DNA of 64,000 bases, taken from positions 310,001 to 374,000 of the forward strand of contig RCTD01000020.1 of the NCBI GenBank assembly GCA_014898415.1, read 5' to 3'. The translations under genes were made by a program, and so were the position numbers. Numbering within the stretch: the first letter of the stretch is position 1; each line of letters begins with the position of its first letter. Shown here piece by piece: positions 25,542 through 36,907 of this stretch. The DNA comes from Stromatinia cepivora. Its lineage: Eukaryota; Ascomycota; Leotiomycetes; Helotiales; Sclerotiniaceae. The notes beneath the pieces were generated by a model. That model was not told where the DNA came from, did not search any database, and saw only the letters and a program-made list of their open reading frames with translations.

Positions 25542-27119
25542 CTATTCTGCCAACTTCAACAACCCGTCCAGGTTAATGCTCTTAGGTCTCTCAATTGGTA
25601 ATCCCAATGCTCTATCCCAAATTAACTGCGCCAACGGTCCCAAACCTCTACTAACACCAAAGGTCGCAGTATAATAAAGTGTCTCATGGAAACCATAATG
25701 ATGGAACAATACGCCGGAGCTAGAATCTACATTTGGATATGGATTTTTGGTTTTTCCGTGCTCTTTCAATACTTCCGGAGCGATTTCGGAGTTTTTCTTC
25801 ACGAGTTGGAAGACGGGATCTTTGGCAATTTCTGGACGGGAGGAGGCATAGTCCATCAGGGCTTCGAAACGGGGATCGGGTTTGCGGAGAACGGCATGGC
25901 CGTAGCCTGGGACTACACGGCCGGATTTGAGGGTTGACCATAGATAGTCGGATACATCTTTGTCGGTGAATTTTGTTCCTACGTGCTCTTGCATTTGTAA
26001 GATCCATCTGAGGACTTCTTGTGCGGCCAGACTACGAATTGTTAGTGATTGAAATCTCGACGAGACCTTGTTACATACCCGTGAAGAGGTCCAGCGAGAC
26101 CTTGCAGACCAGCACTGTAACTTAAGAAGGGATCACTTAAAGCACTTCCAACCAAATGAGTGGTATGTGCTGAAACATTTCCACCTTCATGGTCACCATG
26201 AAGAGCCAAGTATAATCTCAGCAAATCTTGGAAGTTCTCATCTTCTTTTCCTCCCTTACCGAGCATGGCTGCGAAATTATATGACCAATCTTGTTCCAGA
26301 TCAACCTCAGCAGGAAGGGCTCCACCACCTCTGTATGAGTTTTGATAAATCTTGGCAGCAATCACGGGGAGTTTTGCTAAAAGAGAGATACTGTCATCGA
26401 AAGTTGGCTCCCAATAATCTGCCTTGTTAATTCCCTTCTCGTATGCCTTGGCGAATTTTGATGTATGGGAGAGTGCTGAGACGGCGATAGCGAACTGAGT
26501 CATTGGGTGTAGATCTTTTGGGAAGTTGTCGAGCATCTTGTTCACGAAGTCTGGGAGTGCTGATTGCCCCGCCAGTTCTTTGGAAAATTGTCTGATTTGT
26601 GAGGTAGAAGGGACTTGTCCGGTCAAAAGTAGCCAGAACATGGCTTCGGGGAGCATTTCTGTACCACTTGTTCCTTTCGGTAACTCCCTTTGACAGTCCT
26701 TGATAGTTCTACCATGAAATCTAATGCCCTCATTGGCATCTAAAACGGAACCTTCCCATACCATAGCTTTCAATCCTCTGCCACAGTATTAGTATCTACG
26801 TGATGCGCTATGCCATTGTAGATTTGTCCGTACCTCATTCCACCAATTGTATTCTCGATTTTAATCTCTCCAATAACTTTATCGCCTTTCGCCTTGACTT
26901 TCTTTAACAGCTCACGCTTCGCAGGAATGCATTCCTTAAAGGTAGTTTTGAGATCTGGTTCGGATGATGTAGCATAGTTACGATGGGCTGGGGCGGCCAA
27001 AGTACGAACCCCGATTGGCTACAGAGATATCAGTATCGGCAGGATATATCAATGTAGAAAGGACTTCATACTCGCAAAGATCTGAATGCTTTGGAGGCGG
27101 TTCTGGTGTTCATCGCCAT
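25542..27119 (-). CDS. mcsA: Mitochondrial 2-methylcitrate synthase (citrate synthase family)
   Basis: Exons 27072-27119, 26834-27018, 26079-26777 and 25542-26031 give 473 aa. The three introns are 53, 56 and 47 nt with GTATG/GTACG donors. The N-terminus [16 protein letters not shown] is a mitochondrial presequence. The catalytic region has [13 protein letters not shown] (H274), GPLHG (H310) and [14 protein letters not shown] (the Asp of the citrate synthase triad). Against housekeeping fungal citrate synthase, the segment around 222-240 ([20 protein letters not shown]) and the C-terminus [12 protein letters not shown] match the methylcitrate synthase type. It condenses propionyl-CoA with oxaloacetate, and usually also accepts acetyl-CoA. 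The neighbour transcribed from the same intergenic region is the methylisocitrate lyase of the same cycle, which supports the assignment. Confidence 0.9.
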
Positions 27120-27723
27120 AATGTCGGATGTGTATCGGTATTTTTGAGTTTGGGAGCTCGGATGGGGTAAATCGTGGGGCAGATTCGCGGGGTAAAGTCA
27201 ATTGAGATGTTGAATGTTACTTGGATCACACTCAGTAATGAAGGAAGATATAAATAATTGATATGTAACTTTCGAATCAAATGTAATGGATTTAAACTTA
27301 AAAGTTTTTATCGAGAATCAAAGAAATGTATGAAATTATGGGATGAATACAATACAACGTCGAGAATATCCGCAATCTTGTGCCGAGGATAAACGGAGTC
27401 TGGTAGAGTGACCCTTAATTGACGAATCATACCACGATAAATCTGATTATCAAACATGTAGGGGTGGTTTAATCAAGCGGTTTGTTAGGTTGTACTGGCA
27501 TGGAGGTGTTTTTAGAATAAGACTGAGGGTGAATTTATAATTAGTGATTTCAACCACACAACCGAACGAAACCGAAGATGTGTTTATGTGTACCGTATAC
27601 CGGTACTGCACCCCCGATGACGGCATAGCATAAAGTCTTTTTGATTGATCAGCAACATCGTAGGTAGGAGTAGATTGAAATTATTATTATTATGCTTCGT
27701 CACCTCATATCTATCATCTCAAA
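27120..27723. promoter_or_regulatory. Shared divergent promoter of mcsA and methylisocitrate lyase
   Basis: The only DNA between the two start codons, so it must contain both promoters. CCGAGG, the core of sites bound by fungal fatty-acid regulators of the FarA/FarB type, is at 27383-27388. GTACCGTATACCGGTAC-like sequence lies near 27590-27607. Coordinated induction by propionyl-CoA sources is expected but not shown here. Confidence 0.5.
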
Positions 27724-29576
27724 ATGTTTCGCAGAATTGCTTCTGTAGTGCCCCGCAGAGCTTTGTCTGCCAGAGGTTCAATCGTTACCATTCGACATTT
27801 ATCTGCCACGAGTTGTGGGATGTCTACATTGAAAGCTCTCAATGACCCAATATCGAGACCTTTAGCATCGGATTCATTTCAGCTTGTACCAGAATCGCAG
27901 AAGGCCGGAGCCGCCGAGGATGAATTATACGAACAACAAATTAAGGAAGTGGAAACATGGTGGAATAGTCCAAGATATGAAGGAATCAAGAGACCATATT
28001 CTGCGGCAGATGTTGTATCGAAACGGGGAAGCCAACAGCAATCATACCCAAGTTCTGTTATGGCCAGGAAGTTATTCAATTTAATAAAGGAGAGGGAGGC
28101 AAAGGGGGAGCCAATACATACAAGTAAAGATCAATCATAAGGATTACACTTCCAACGACTTAAGCTAATAGATTCATAGTGGGTGCTATTGATCCTGTAC
28201 AGATGACTCAACAAGCTGCGAATCAGGAAGTCTTGTACATATCTGGCTGGGCATGTTCTTCTGTACTTACAACCACGAACGAAGTATCCCCTGATTTCGG
28301 CGATTATCCTTACAACACAGTACCGAATCAAGTCCAAAGACTGGCAAAGGCGCAATCAATGCATGATCGAAAACAATGGGATACGAGGAGGAAACTAAGT
28401 AAGGAAGAGCGGGCAAAGACACCATATACCGACTATTTCAGGCCGATTATCGCAGATGGAGACACAGGGCACGGAGGACTTTCTGCTGTATTGAAGCTTG
28501 CAAAATTGTTTGCGGAGAACGGGGCTGCAGCTGTGCATTTTGAGGATCAAATGCATGGTGGGAAAAAGTGCGGACATCTTGCTGGCAAGGTTCTAGTGCC
28601 CGTAGGTGAACACATCAATCGCTTGGTAGCTGCTAGATTTCAATGGGATGTTATGGGCTCCGAAAATTTGGTAATCGCTCGAACAGACTCCGAGAGCGGC
28701 AAACTTCTCAGCAGTGCCATCGATGTCCGGGATCATGAATTTATTAAAGGCGTCGCAGAAGACGGCATTGAACCTTTAGCAGAGACCTTACAAGCCATGG
28801 AATTGTCTGGAGCTACAGGCGCCGAAATTGATATATTTGAAGCAGAGTGGGTCAAGAAGACGGAACTCATGACATGTGATGAAGCAGTTGTAAAGCAATT
28901 GAAGGACCAAGGTATATCGGAGTCGAGCATAAATGAGTACCTTGAAGCCACGAGGAAAGATCGGGATATGTCCATCACGAGACGAAAGCAGCTAGCTTCG
29001 AAATATAGCAATAAACCAATCATATTCAATATTGACATACCTCGAACACGAGAAGGTTTTTACCATTACAAGGCTGGTATGGAAGCCGCCACCAAACGAG
29101 CTATTCAATATGCACCATACGCTGACCTTCTATGGGTCGAAACGGGAGATCCAAACGTTAAGAACGCAGCACAATTTTCGGGCGAAATTCGAGCCAAATA
29201 CCCTGGTAAAGGACTTGTCTACAATCTCTCTCCTTCATTTAACTGGATGGGTCATGGTTTTAATGACGAAACCTTGAAATCCTTCATTTGGGATATTGCA
29301 AAACATGGATTCGTTCTACAATTGATTTCACTTGCCGGACTTCATTCTACTGCAACAATCACCAATGAATTATCAAAGGCATTTAAAGATGATGGTATGC
29401 TAGCATACGTCAACCTAATCCAGAGAAGGGAAAAGGAGCTAGGTGTGGATGTATTAACGCATCAGAAGTGGAGCGGTGCATCATATATCGATGGTATACT
29501 AGGCGCTATTCAAAGTGGTAGTAGCAGTAGTAAGAGCATGGGCGATGGCAATACTGAAGGACAATTCGGAGCATAG
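27724..29576 (+). CDS. mclA: Mitochondrial 2-methylisocitrate lyase (isocitrate lyase superfamily)
   Basis: Exons 27724-28123 and 28180-29576 (56-nt intron, GTAAAG donor, CTAAT branch) give 598 aa. The first about 35 residues ([18 protein letters not shown]...) are Arg-rich without acids, a mitochondrial presequence, unlike the cytosolic/peroxisomal isocitrate lyase. The catalytic loop is K262-K263-C264-G265-H266, followed by [33 protein letters not shown] and LSPSFNW are all typical of the superfamily. It splits 2-methylisocitrate to pyruvate and succinate, the last step of the methylcitrate cycle, and is placed head-to-head with mcsA. No PTS1 is at the C-terminus (GQFGA), which agrees with a mitochondrial location. 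Intact. Confidence 0.9.
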
Positions 29577-32033
29577 TACAAATGAGAATACCCAAGAACT
29601 TTTGCCTACATGCCTAATCAATTTAATGTCCTGTGGCGATAATGTTTTGAAGCATGAATGTTGATTTGATGTATCCCATTGTGATGATTGGCGCAGCATG
29701 CCTTTAATCCCATTATACTATCCTCGAAGTCTTTAGCCGGTGCTTTCACATGGTGATCTCTGCATTTACTGCACTACTCTTGAAGCATATTTCATTCACG
29801 TGGCAAAAAGATGATTGGCACAAGAGCAACGGCCTTGTTTTACTGACGATTGGGTGGTCTGCTGGGATGTTCTTCTTACAGTGTCCTGTGCACTTGAAGG
29901 ATGGAAATCTATCGCTGTCTCTGATGATTTTACGGATTATGAATATGAAGTGGTGGATTAATTGGATGGTGGTACAATGAGGGGTATTTATTTGCCAGAT
30001 GCCAACGCCGCGACGCGCCAGAACGAGGAATTAGCTCCCTGGAATGTTAGTAGAGGGTTCCTGAGCGGCGTCGATTGACAAAAGCGAATTCAGCGGGGAT
30101 CGACACGTTACTTGTCTCACGGTGCGCGAAGTTTCCTGCAAGTACTTCATCGCATCCGTTGCATTCGCCGTATAGTCGCATGTGCTGCAGCACTCTTCGC
30201 ATTTCTCATAGTCGCCAAGTGGTAGAAAGTAAAGAGAGTAGAGAGCATCGTTTCCCAAGCTGACGGACACTACCTCTACTAACACGTAGAGAGAATGCGG
30301 AAGATAGTTCACTTTCAGGCTCTGTGTGTCGGGGCACACGCCCTTTTAACATTATCAATGACGAGGGACTGGAAGAACTTTTTCGATAAGAAGCTTGCAT
30401 GCCTTGATCACGAGATCGTTCCGAAACGAGTATCTGACATATCAATCTACACTAAGTTGTCATAGTAATCCTCGATATCACAAGGTGAAGTTGTTGGGCG
30501 TTGGAAGCAATATCAGGCAATCCAAAGATCTCCTAGGTCTAGATACCTCTCGATGTTCTTCAATTGTGCGGACTTATATCCCACAATGAGAGAAGATATT
30601 TTTAGGGGGTTGTGTGTCGGTAGTGGGTATCAGAAATATTTAGTTACACCGTCCATTACAATGATATCAAGATCACATTAAAGTCATAATGACCGTCTTC
30701 ATAATTCTCATTACGGATCCTTAAATTTCTATAGTTGCTAACGAAAAAACCGTAACCCCTTCATTGAGAAGTATTGATTCTCCTCAATGAAATGTAAATC
30801 AGTAACCAAAGACCATTTCAAAACATTAATTCTCATCATCTACTGGTGGGGCAATACGCTAAATCAAATACCGACACTAATCCACACTAAGAATAAACTA
30901 TAAATTAACGGCATTAGGGCTGGAGGTTCGATAACTTAGGATAAGATCAAAGACCGCATGGTACATACATAGGGAAACGCGTAAGCTTCAATCTCGAGGA
31001 GGTAGATGAAAATGGCAACTTCGATTTAAGGTCGAATATAGTAGGGTTTCTTGTTGAGTATTTATATGCATAGGGATGAAGGAATTAGAATTTGGTGACA
31101 TTGAGAGCGAAGCGAGGGTGAGGATTTGAACTGAATGCCTTTGGCAATATCATTTTGTGCAGATATGATAATATTGAAAATTGTGCGCTTTCTCCTCGCT
31201 CCGTCCCTAGTCCTCGCTACGAGCTTTCAGTACTAGACAACTATCTTTCCAAATTCCATATGCCGGAACTTATTATGTGATGTGTGCGAGTAGTTCATTA
31301 GTTTCAGAGAGCTTAAGCTAGTTTTAATCTAGCTCAACGCACTAGCTAGTGGACTATCTATCCTAATACTCCTAATACTTCTCATGACCGTAGGAACTAT
31401 TCTTCCCGTTCTCAATGACGTCCTTCAAGCTGTCAAAGGTAACTATTAACAACTCTAAGTTGAAGCCAGACTTCTCGCATTCTTCGACCGACGCACCAAA
31501 CCGGGGGGCGAATCACATCATGAATATAGAAAGCCTTATTTCACACTTAAAACATTTGACGACCTTATATTTCGTCATAAAATTGCTGGCTCTGCTTAAA
31601 GAGCTTAGCTCGTGCTCTGCCAATCCTCCTAGACTCTTGCCATCATGGAATAGCTCTCGCGGGGACCGGCCTTGGTCTCAAATTTAACGATTTGTGAGTC
31701 AACTTCGAAGATTGAGGGGCTGTCTCTTTTTAGCTGGAAAATGGACTTTGGACTTTTGGTGCGTTGGGTATATAAGGAGGAGTTATCTTCCCCCTTGCTC
31801 CAGAACATTTCTCTCAGATAACTACCTACTTGTGTTAATAAATACTATTTGGCAAATATCCAACAAGCTTTAACTAGAGAAAATATCCCGGCCTACTCGA
31901 AACACAATTTTTCATTCTTTAGATCAATCTTATACAATCACAATCTAAGTAAGTATCCCACCTATATTTGAAAACAGCATATCTCCCCGTTTGTCTATAG
32001 TCTAGGCAACCTTTGACCTTTGAACTTTCAAAA
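29577..32033. other. Intergenic region with one unassigned open stretch and a downstream promoter
   Basis: A minus-strand stretch at 30031-30339 reads like a protein (Cys-rich KCEECCSTCDYTAN, then a possible GTAACG...CTCAG intron), but no start, family or flanking exons can be supported. 30600-31400 is AT-rich. A TATA box (TATATAAGG) stands at 31769-31777. A probable 5'-UTR intron (GTAAGT at 31949, TATAG ending at 32000) precedes the next gene. Confidence 0.5.
31769..31777 (+). promoter_or_regulatory. TATA box of the following unknown gene
   Basis: TATATAAGG lies about 180 bp upstream of a probable 5'-UTR intron (31949-32000) and about 480 bp upstream of the proposed start codon at 32246. 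Good TATA boxes in fungi usually mark strongly regulated genes. Confidence 0.45.
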
Positions 32034-32138
32034 ATGCCTCAATCATCTCGACATATTTATTGTTCTAAACAAATTCAACAATCCGAACAATTCCAGTATC
32101 CAAAATGCTTTCAATGTTTGAAACTCCCTCATTGTTGA
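32034..32138 (+). CDS. Short upstream open reading frame
   Basis: A 34-codon frame starting MPQSSRHIYCSK and ending with CFQCLKLPHC sits in the leader of the next gene, overlapping its longer frame in another phase. It contains CxxC and could be a regulatory uORF or the start of a mis-spliced first exon. No family. Confidence 0.25.
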   Translation: MPQSSRHIYCSKQIQQSEQFQYPKCFQCLKLPHC

Positions 32139-32245
32139 ACTGCAGTTCAGACTTTGGACATACTGGTTTCTCCCGCAATGCTCACTCCCTTTTTCGATAC
32201 TGCATTCTGATATTCATTTACGTAGTAATAAAACTGTTTACCACA

Positions 32246-32992
32246 ATGGCTTCCTATAACGTTGATGGTATTCCTGCAGAATCTGCGCAAGCTGTGGAGC
32301 AAGCAATGGCTGCCCCCCAAGCCCCAGCAGTCAATATTATCAATTTGACTGCAGGCCCCCCATTGCGTAGCGACCCTCGGCTTCTTCAAATCCCTACGGG
32401 TGTTATCCGTCCGCTGCCAAGATTCATTGCCAGGGGCCGAATTTTCGCATGGGGTTCACCTTTGACTCGGGGTGCGAGGCAGATGTCACATGAAATCATT
32501 GACCCCGGACAGCCAGAAGTCCGATCATTTCGAGAAGAGGCTATTTATAAGCTCATGAGAATATATAGATACCTTAGGCACATTAGAGAGTCAGGTGGCC
32601 TCCATAAGAATGATCAAAGAATTCTTCAGAACGCACTCTGTAATCTTTACCACCGAAAAGTCATCACCGTGTCGTCCTTTGGGGTATTTGGCTTCGAACT
32701 CGATACCTTGTTTTTCTGGAAACTACAAGTTCGTCCAGGCTGTGATAGACAGGCTGTCGAACTTTTAAGAGCAATAGGGGCAGTCCCAACTTTCGGATTC
32801 GAGTTGGAAGCTTACAGGCATAACTTCCAACATCGCGGATCTGGGTTCATGACAGGGCCGCTTAGTATGTACGGAAGCTCTTCCAATTTTCCTCAGTACC
32901 AGGCTAGCGATCCAATGAGCCTACGACATGATGCCGCCCTACCTCAAATGGGAGCATTACCCGAGGGGGTCCACTTGTCATCTCGAGCCTAA
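32246..32992 (+). CDS. Unknown protein
   Basis: One exon from ATG 32246 (MASYNVDGIPAESAQAVEQA) gives 248 aa. The frame is open back to 32105, but the upstream part looks like leader sequence. The protein has a Pro/Ala-rich N-terminus, an Arg/Leu-rich helical middle (YKLMRIYRYLRHIRESGG) and an aromatic stretch (SFGVFGFELDTLFFWKLQ). I do not recognise it. In the next frame, sequence after a G5 run near 32967 reads HLEPNDVVFDHGYNAEPD to a stop at about 33055. This looks like a natural acidic C-terminus, so a one-base shift may have cut the protein short. Confidence 0.45.
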   Translation: MASYNVDGIPAESAQAVEQAMAAPQAPAVNIINLTAGPPLRSDPRLLQIPTGVIRPLPRFIARGRIFAWGSPLTRGARQMSHEIIDPGQPEVRSFREEAIYKLMRIYRYLRHIRESGGLHKNDQRILQNALCNLYHRKVITVSSFGVFGFELDTLFFWKLQVRPGCDRQAVELLRAIGAVPTFGFELEAYRHNFQHRGSGFMTGPLSMYGSSSNFPQYQASDPMSLRHDAALPQMGALPEGVHLSSRA

Positions 32993-33086
32993 CGATGTTG
33001 TTTTTGATCATGGTTACAACGCAGAACCAGATATCCTAGATGACTCGGACTTCTGAGTCCTAGCATTAGGTCTGTATATTGCGTGT

Positions 33087-33284
33087 TTGATACTTGGTGT
33101 CCTCGCCTTCTTAGCTCTCATCATCGGTATCTTATTCTATTTCCTGCGTCGACAAAAAAAAGAACAAGGAACATCGGAGTTAGTTCAAACATTGAGTTGG
33201 CATTTAACACCTGAGAACTACTTTTCCTCTTTCGAATGCGGCTTGGAACAATCAAATTCTCTTTCAGGCTTGAGTACCTCATGA
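33087..33284 (+). CDS. Possible membrane-anchored fragment
   Basis: The frame contains a clear transmembrane helix (LGVLAFLALIIGILFYFL) followed by RRQKKEQG, a positive-inside flank, and a Ser-rich tail. It lies just after the unknown gene and after an AG acceptor-like site (CATTAG at about 33067). It may be a last exon of that gene or a separate small gene. Nothing further can be said. Confidence 0.25.
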   Translation: MILGVLAFLALIIGILFYFLRRQKKEQGTSELVQTLSWHLTPENYFSSFECGLEQSNSLSGLSTS

Positions 33285-33916
33285 TATTTCTCAATTCATA
33301 GGCTTGTGTGTACCAATGAGAAATGATTTGAGGATTTGATATCCTATGGTTCTGTTCATTGTGTGGATGTAAGTTTGTACTATCGGTACATCGAGGAATG
33401 TCATGAGGTATCTAGGCCTAGGAGGTCACTGGATTGTTTGAAATTATGTCCAACAATGAGAAGAGATTTCATAATGCATCACTCGACCATTTCCTTCATC
33501 CAGACTTCGGGGGTTTACGTTAAGGGGCTGGCGATTGTCGCTTATTTGGTGGGGGTACTTCAGGTGGCGCGTGGTGACTTTAGGTCGGACTCAGTGGAAG
33601 CTGTGTATATGTGCATTCGACCTGAGATAGTATGCCCTAGTCTTCCATAGCAGAGTAATTGACCGTTCCAACATCGTGGTAGCAACAGACAAAATTATCA
33701 CCTCATTCTTGTGGCTTTGTTTGTGCACTTCATTCAATTGTTGTCTATAATTTTTGCACAAAACTCCCTTTCTTCCCATTAAAATGATAACCGCCTCTTT
33801 TTTTCCAAAAAGTCTACTTCCAATTATTAAACTTGAGCCGTAACATCCACATCAAAATTTTAACCTTGCGACTCTATTGACTAGCTTTGCCTTAAATTTT
33901 GATTTTGCTATCCGTT
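33285..33916. other. Intergenic region
   Basis: No gene or repeat that I can support. A short plus-strand frame at 33336-33650 has no family resemblance. Confidence 0.55.
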
Positions 33917-35106
33917 CTAAGAAGAATTCCAACCTGAAAACCCTCGCCCACGCCCTCCTCTTTCCCCTTCCCCACTCCCTCTCGCTAATTCCTCAAGTCC
34001 CCACTTAACACTCACCTCCATCGCCTCATCAACCCCTGCCTGCGCCCTCCACCCCAGCACACTCTTTGCCTTCCGCACATCAAAAGTTCTCGTCCTGCAG
34101 AGATGTTCCAACTTACTCCTAATGAGAATTTGCGGTCTCTTCTTTGCCCGGAAAATAACCCAATAGATACATTTTGCCATCCATCCCACCATCATGAAGA
34201 GCCATGTTGGGGCCACCTATATAGTTCGTGGAATAACGTTGTAACCAGCGAAACGGTAGAATTTATGCATGTACCACCAGAAGCGAGCGGGCTTATCGTC
34301 AGTTATGTTGAAAGCTTCACCAGATACTTGGTCTGTTTCTTCTGATGAGCTGGCTTCGGAGAGTAGAGCTTTGGCTGCTAACATGTGACCATGTACCGCA
34401 TTACTGACATAAATTGGCTCGAATAGCGTAGTATTGTCACCTAGTTGAAAATCCACATGCCCCAACTTGCAAGCCAAAGACCAAGAAGCGTCATGTTCTC
34501 ATCACCTTCACCATAGATACCCGGGATACGCATACAGACTTTCCGTAATTGTGAATGAGAACATCCATCCAACCGACATTCTTTTGAGGGAGGATTATTT
34601 GCAGGTCTAACCATAGTATCTGCCATAGCTTTACTTTCCGGATATGGATCCACCTTTGTGACTGGTCCGGTGCGAAGTGGTTGCGTTTCATCCGCATTGA
34701 AAATTTCTCCATTGAAATCGTATTCATAAACCGTAAGCGAAGAAGTAAAAACAAAAGCCACAACCGATGGCGCCGCAGTAGCACATGCAAGAAGATTCGC
34801 AGCACCTTCCACATTCACTTTTTGAAAATGTACATAGCTCGGTGGATCGGTGTGTGGATCTGGAGAAGCGACGTGAAAAATAACTCGAGGTTTGGTTTTT
34901 TTGAGAGGTATGCTGGCATCGTCGAATGAGGTGATGTCACCTGCATAATAGGAGACTTCGGGGTATCGATTTTCTTTGGGGTTTCGGCTGAAGACTGAGA
35001 CGTTATCTGTTGTTGGATCATCCAAGAGAGCTTTCACGAGATGGTGTCCCATAAATCCACACCCTCCGATTACTAGAATGTTTCCTAATGGTTGTTGGTC
35101 TTGCAT
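33917..35106 (-). pseudogene. ERG26/NSDHL-like sterol (3-beta-hydroxysteroid) dehydrogenase, disabled
   Basis: From 35106 the frame reads NILVIGGCGFMGHHLVKALL, the Rossmann start of the 3-beta-HSD family, then FTSSLTVYE, the catalytic YPESKA (YxxxK type) and RIPGIYGEGD. Just after this, near 34455-34495, the family sequence (FQLGDNTTLFEPIYVSNAV) continues in another frame, with no splice pair in the right phase. At 34217-34219 an in-frame TAG separates YRFAGYNVIPRTI from APTWLFMMVGWMAKCIYW, although family similarity runs on to TRTFDVRKAKSVLGW and a stop at 33917. A 58-nt intron ending at that TAG is conceivable but would remove family-like sequence. Working relatives oxidise and decarboxylate C4-carboxysterols in the ER. 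This copy is either a young pseudogene or carries sequence errors. Confidence 0.75.
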
Positions 35107-36907
35107 GGTTGTGTTGACCAGTGAAAGCTAATTCACTGAGTGAGAATTATCGAATTGGAAAGACAAACAGATTTGAGAACGAAAATGTTGGTTTTTATAA
35201 GGGAAAGGGAAATTGCAATGTGCCGAATCGGTAAACGTTCTAGGGGTTTGCATACCGTGCCAACGCTAACCAGCTTATACCAACAGACTTTAACCACGCC
35301 CAATTATTGCCTGTACCATCAAGTCTGTACTAATTTCAAGCTACCAGTTATAATTTTACAAATCCCAACCAACCGATTAATTTATGGGTGGTGGCCTGAT
35401 GTATGCATGGCCCCGGTATCAAACGGAACGTGGAAGTTCATCTAGGTGTCCTCTGAAACTCCTGCAGATAATAAGAATGAGATCCAATTTCATTTCTAAG
35501 ATTGAGACTCCCGGGGCCAAAGAGAAACAAAGCAAAAATTGTAACCACTGTAGACACTGTAGAATTTGATGAAATTTTGACTTCATTATATGGTTAGAAA
35601 GAGATTTCGCCGATGAAATCGACACAAAAACTCACGAAATATGAAATGTCGTCCCAAATTAGCATTCCTCCATCTATCTAACGGGAATCTTCTTCCACAT
35701 AATTTCGGTCTCGAACCAGAATTCTAACCCCAGACGGTATAGCACCTCTTCTGTTCTTCAATCTCAGAAATGTCTCCTCTGCAAGCCGGACACTGGAATT
35801 ATTCAGAAGATTGGCAATAACTATTTTCGCCGCAAGAACAATGCACCGATCGGATCCAGTAACTTGACTCTCACTTTCAAACAAGCCGCTCTCTTCTGTT
35901 GCCTCTAATACGAGTTTGTGCAGCGGGGGTGATTTATCGAGATTTTCGTAACTGCGCTGTCTTGGGTCCCCAATTTCTCTATGCAGAATCTCGGACAGCA
36001 GAGGGCGCAAGCTCTCAGGATGGCATAAGTTTCGATCATTACCAACGGAGCAGCTCTATCTGGAACGAAAAGCATAATATGCTCGGTGTTGAATTTTTCA
36101 AGTCAAAAGCTCTCCTCTGATCTCGGGTACTTCTCGGAGCAACGATCATCTGAGGAGGAGGCTAGATGTCTTTCATCGAGCTGGTAGCTGCCAACTTTAT
36201 GAGGAGAACCTTCATCTTTCATAAAGAGACATTTTGCAGCCATTTGATGATTGAATGCTTTGAAATTGATGATGAATGCTTCGTGGTGGGAATCGGACAT
36301 CGGCAGATCCTTCCTTTAACCCCACAACAGATATCTCAAACTCGTTTCCTCAACTCATCATGAGACATTTGGCCAGCGGGCTAGAGCGAAGCTCATTGCA
36401 ATCATGTCAAAATCGCAAATCTTGCAGTTTTCATGTATACGTATGCACACAATTACAAAACCCGATACTTCGCTAAGGCCTGTGATGGATTAGTAACTGA
36501 CCCACAGGTCTTGGCACATGTGCGCCCGTGAAATACAAGGGGCCATTGCCCTAATCCAGTTAGACTGTAGTTATAATCCTTTTGTCAATACTACCTTACA
36601 AAGAATTTCACCTCCACCGCTGTCGTCATCTTTCGAAGCAATCGAACACTGGGTGAAGTCCTGACATAATCTCAACCTCACATGAATGTAGAGTACCTCA
36701 GCTGCTGAGGACTATAAAGCACAATAGCGTTACACATTGGGTAAGTATGTGAAAAAGAACATTGTGAATTCTAAGCTTTTGAAAGATCCCATCAAAATGA
36801 TACCCAATACTCAGCCTGAAAGCGGGAAGTATGCATTTTAACATCGACCCCCTCTCAACTCGGCAAAAGAGAAAAAGGAGACGAGGACCTTGGTGCGGAA
36901 ACATGTG
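35107..36907. other. Intergenic region
   Basis: About 1.8 kb. A minus-strand open stretch at 35678-36010 (RQRSYENLDKSPPLHKLVLE...) might be a gene fragment, but it has no recognised family. The last about 70 bases may contain an unplaced first exon of the following regulator, because sequence reading TRTLVRKHVM precedes its first usable ATG. Confidence 0.5.

Noticed and set aside
25542..27119. Housekeeping citrate synthase
   Set aside because: Segments such as [17 protein letters not shown] and the C-terminus fit methylcitrate synthases, and the neighbour is a methylisocitrate lyase.
27724..29576. Glyoxylate-cycle isocitrate lyase
   Set aside because: The mitochondrial presequence and the divergent pairing with mcsA favour the methylisocitrate type. 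Dual activity cannot be excluded.
34217..34274. 58-nt intron explaining the TAG in the sterol dehydrogenase
   Set aside because: A GTACAT donor exists, but removal would delete sequence that resembles the family, and the upstream frameshift would remain.
35678..36010. GGPP synthase fragment belonging to the diterpene cluster
   Set aside because: I looked for DDxxD and chain-elongation motifs and saw none. The stretch has no recognised family.
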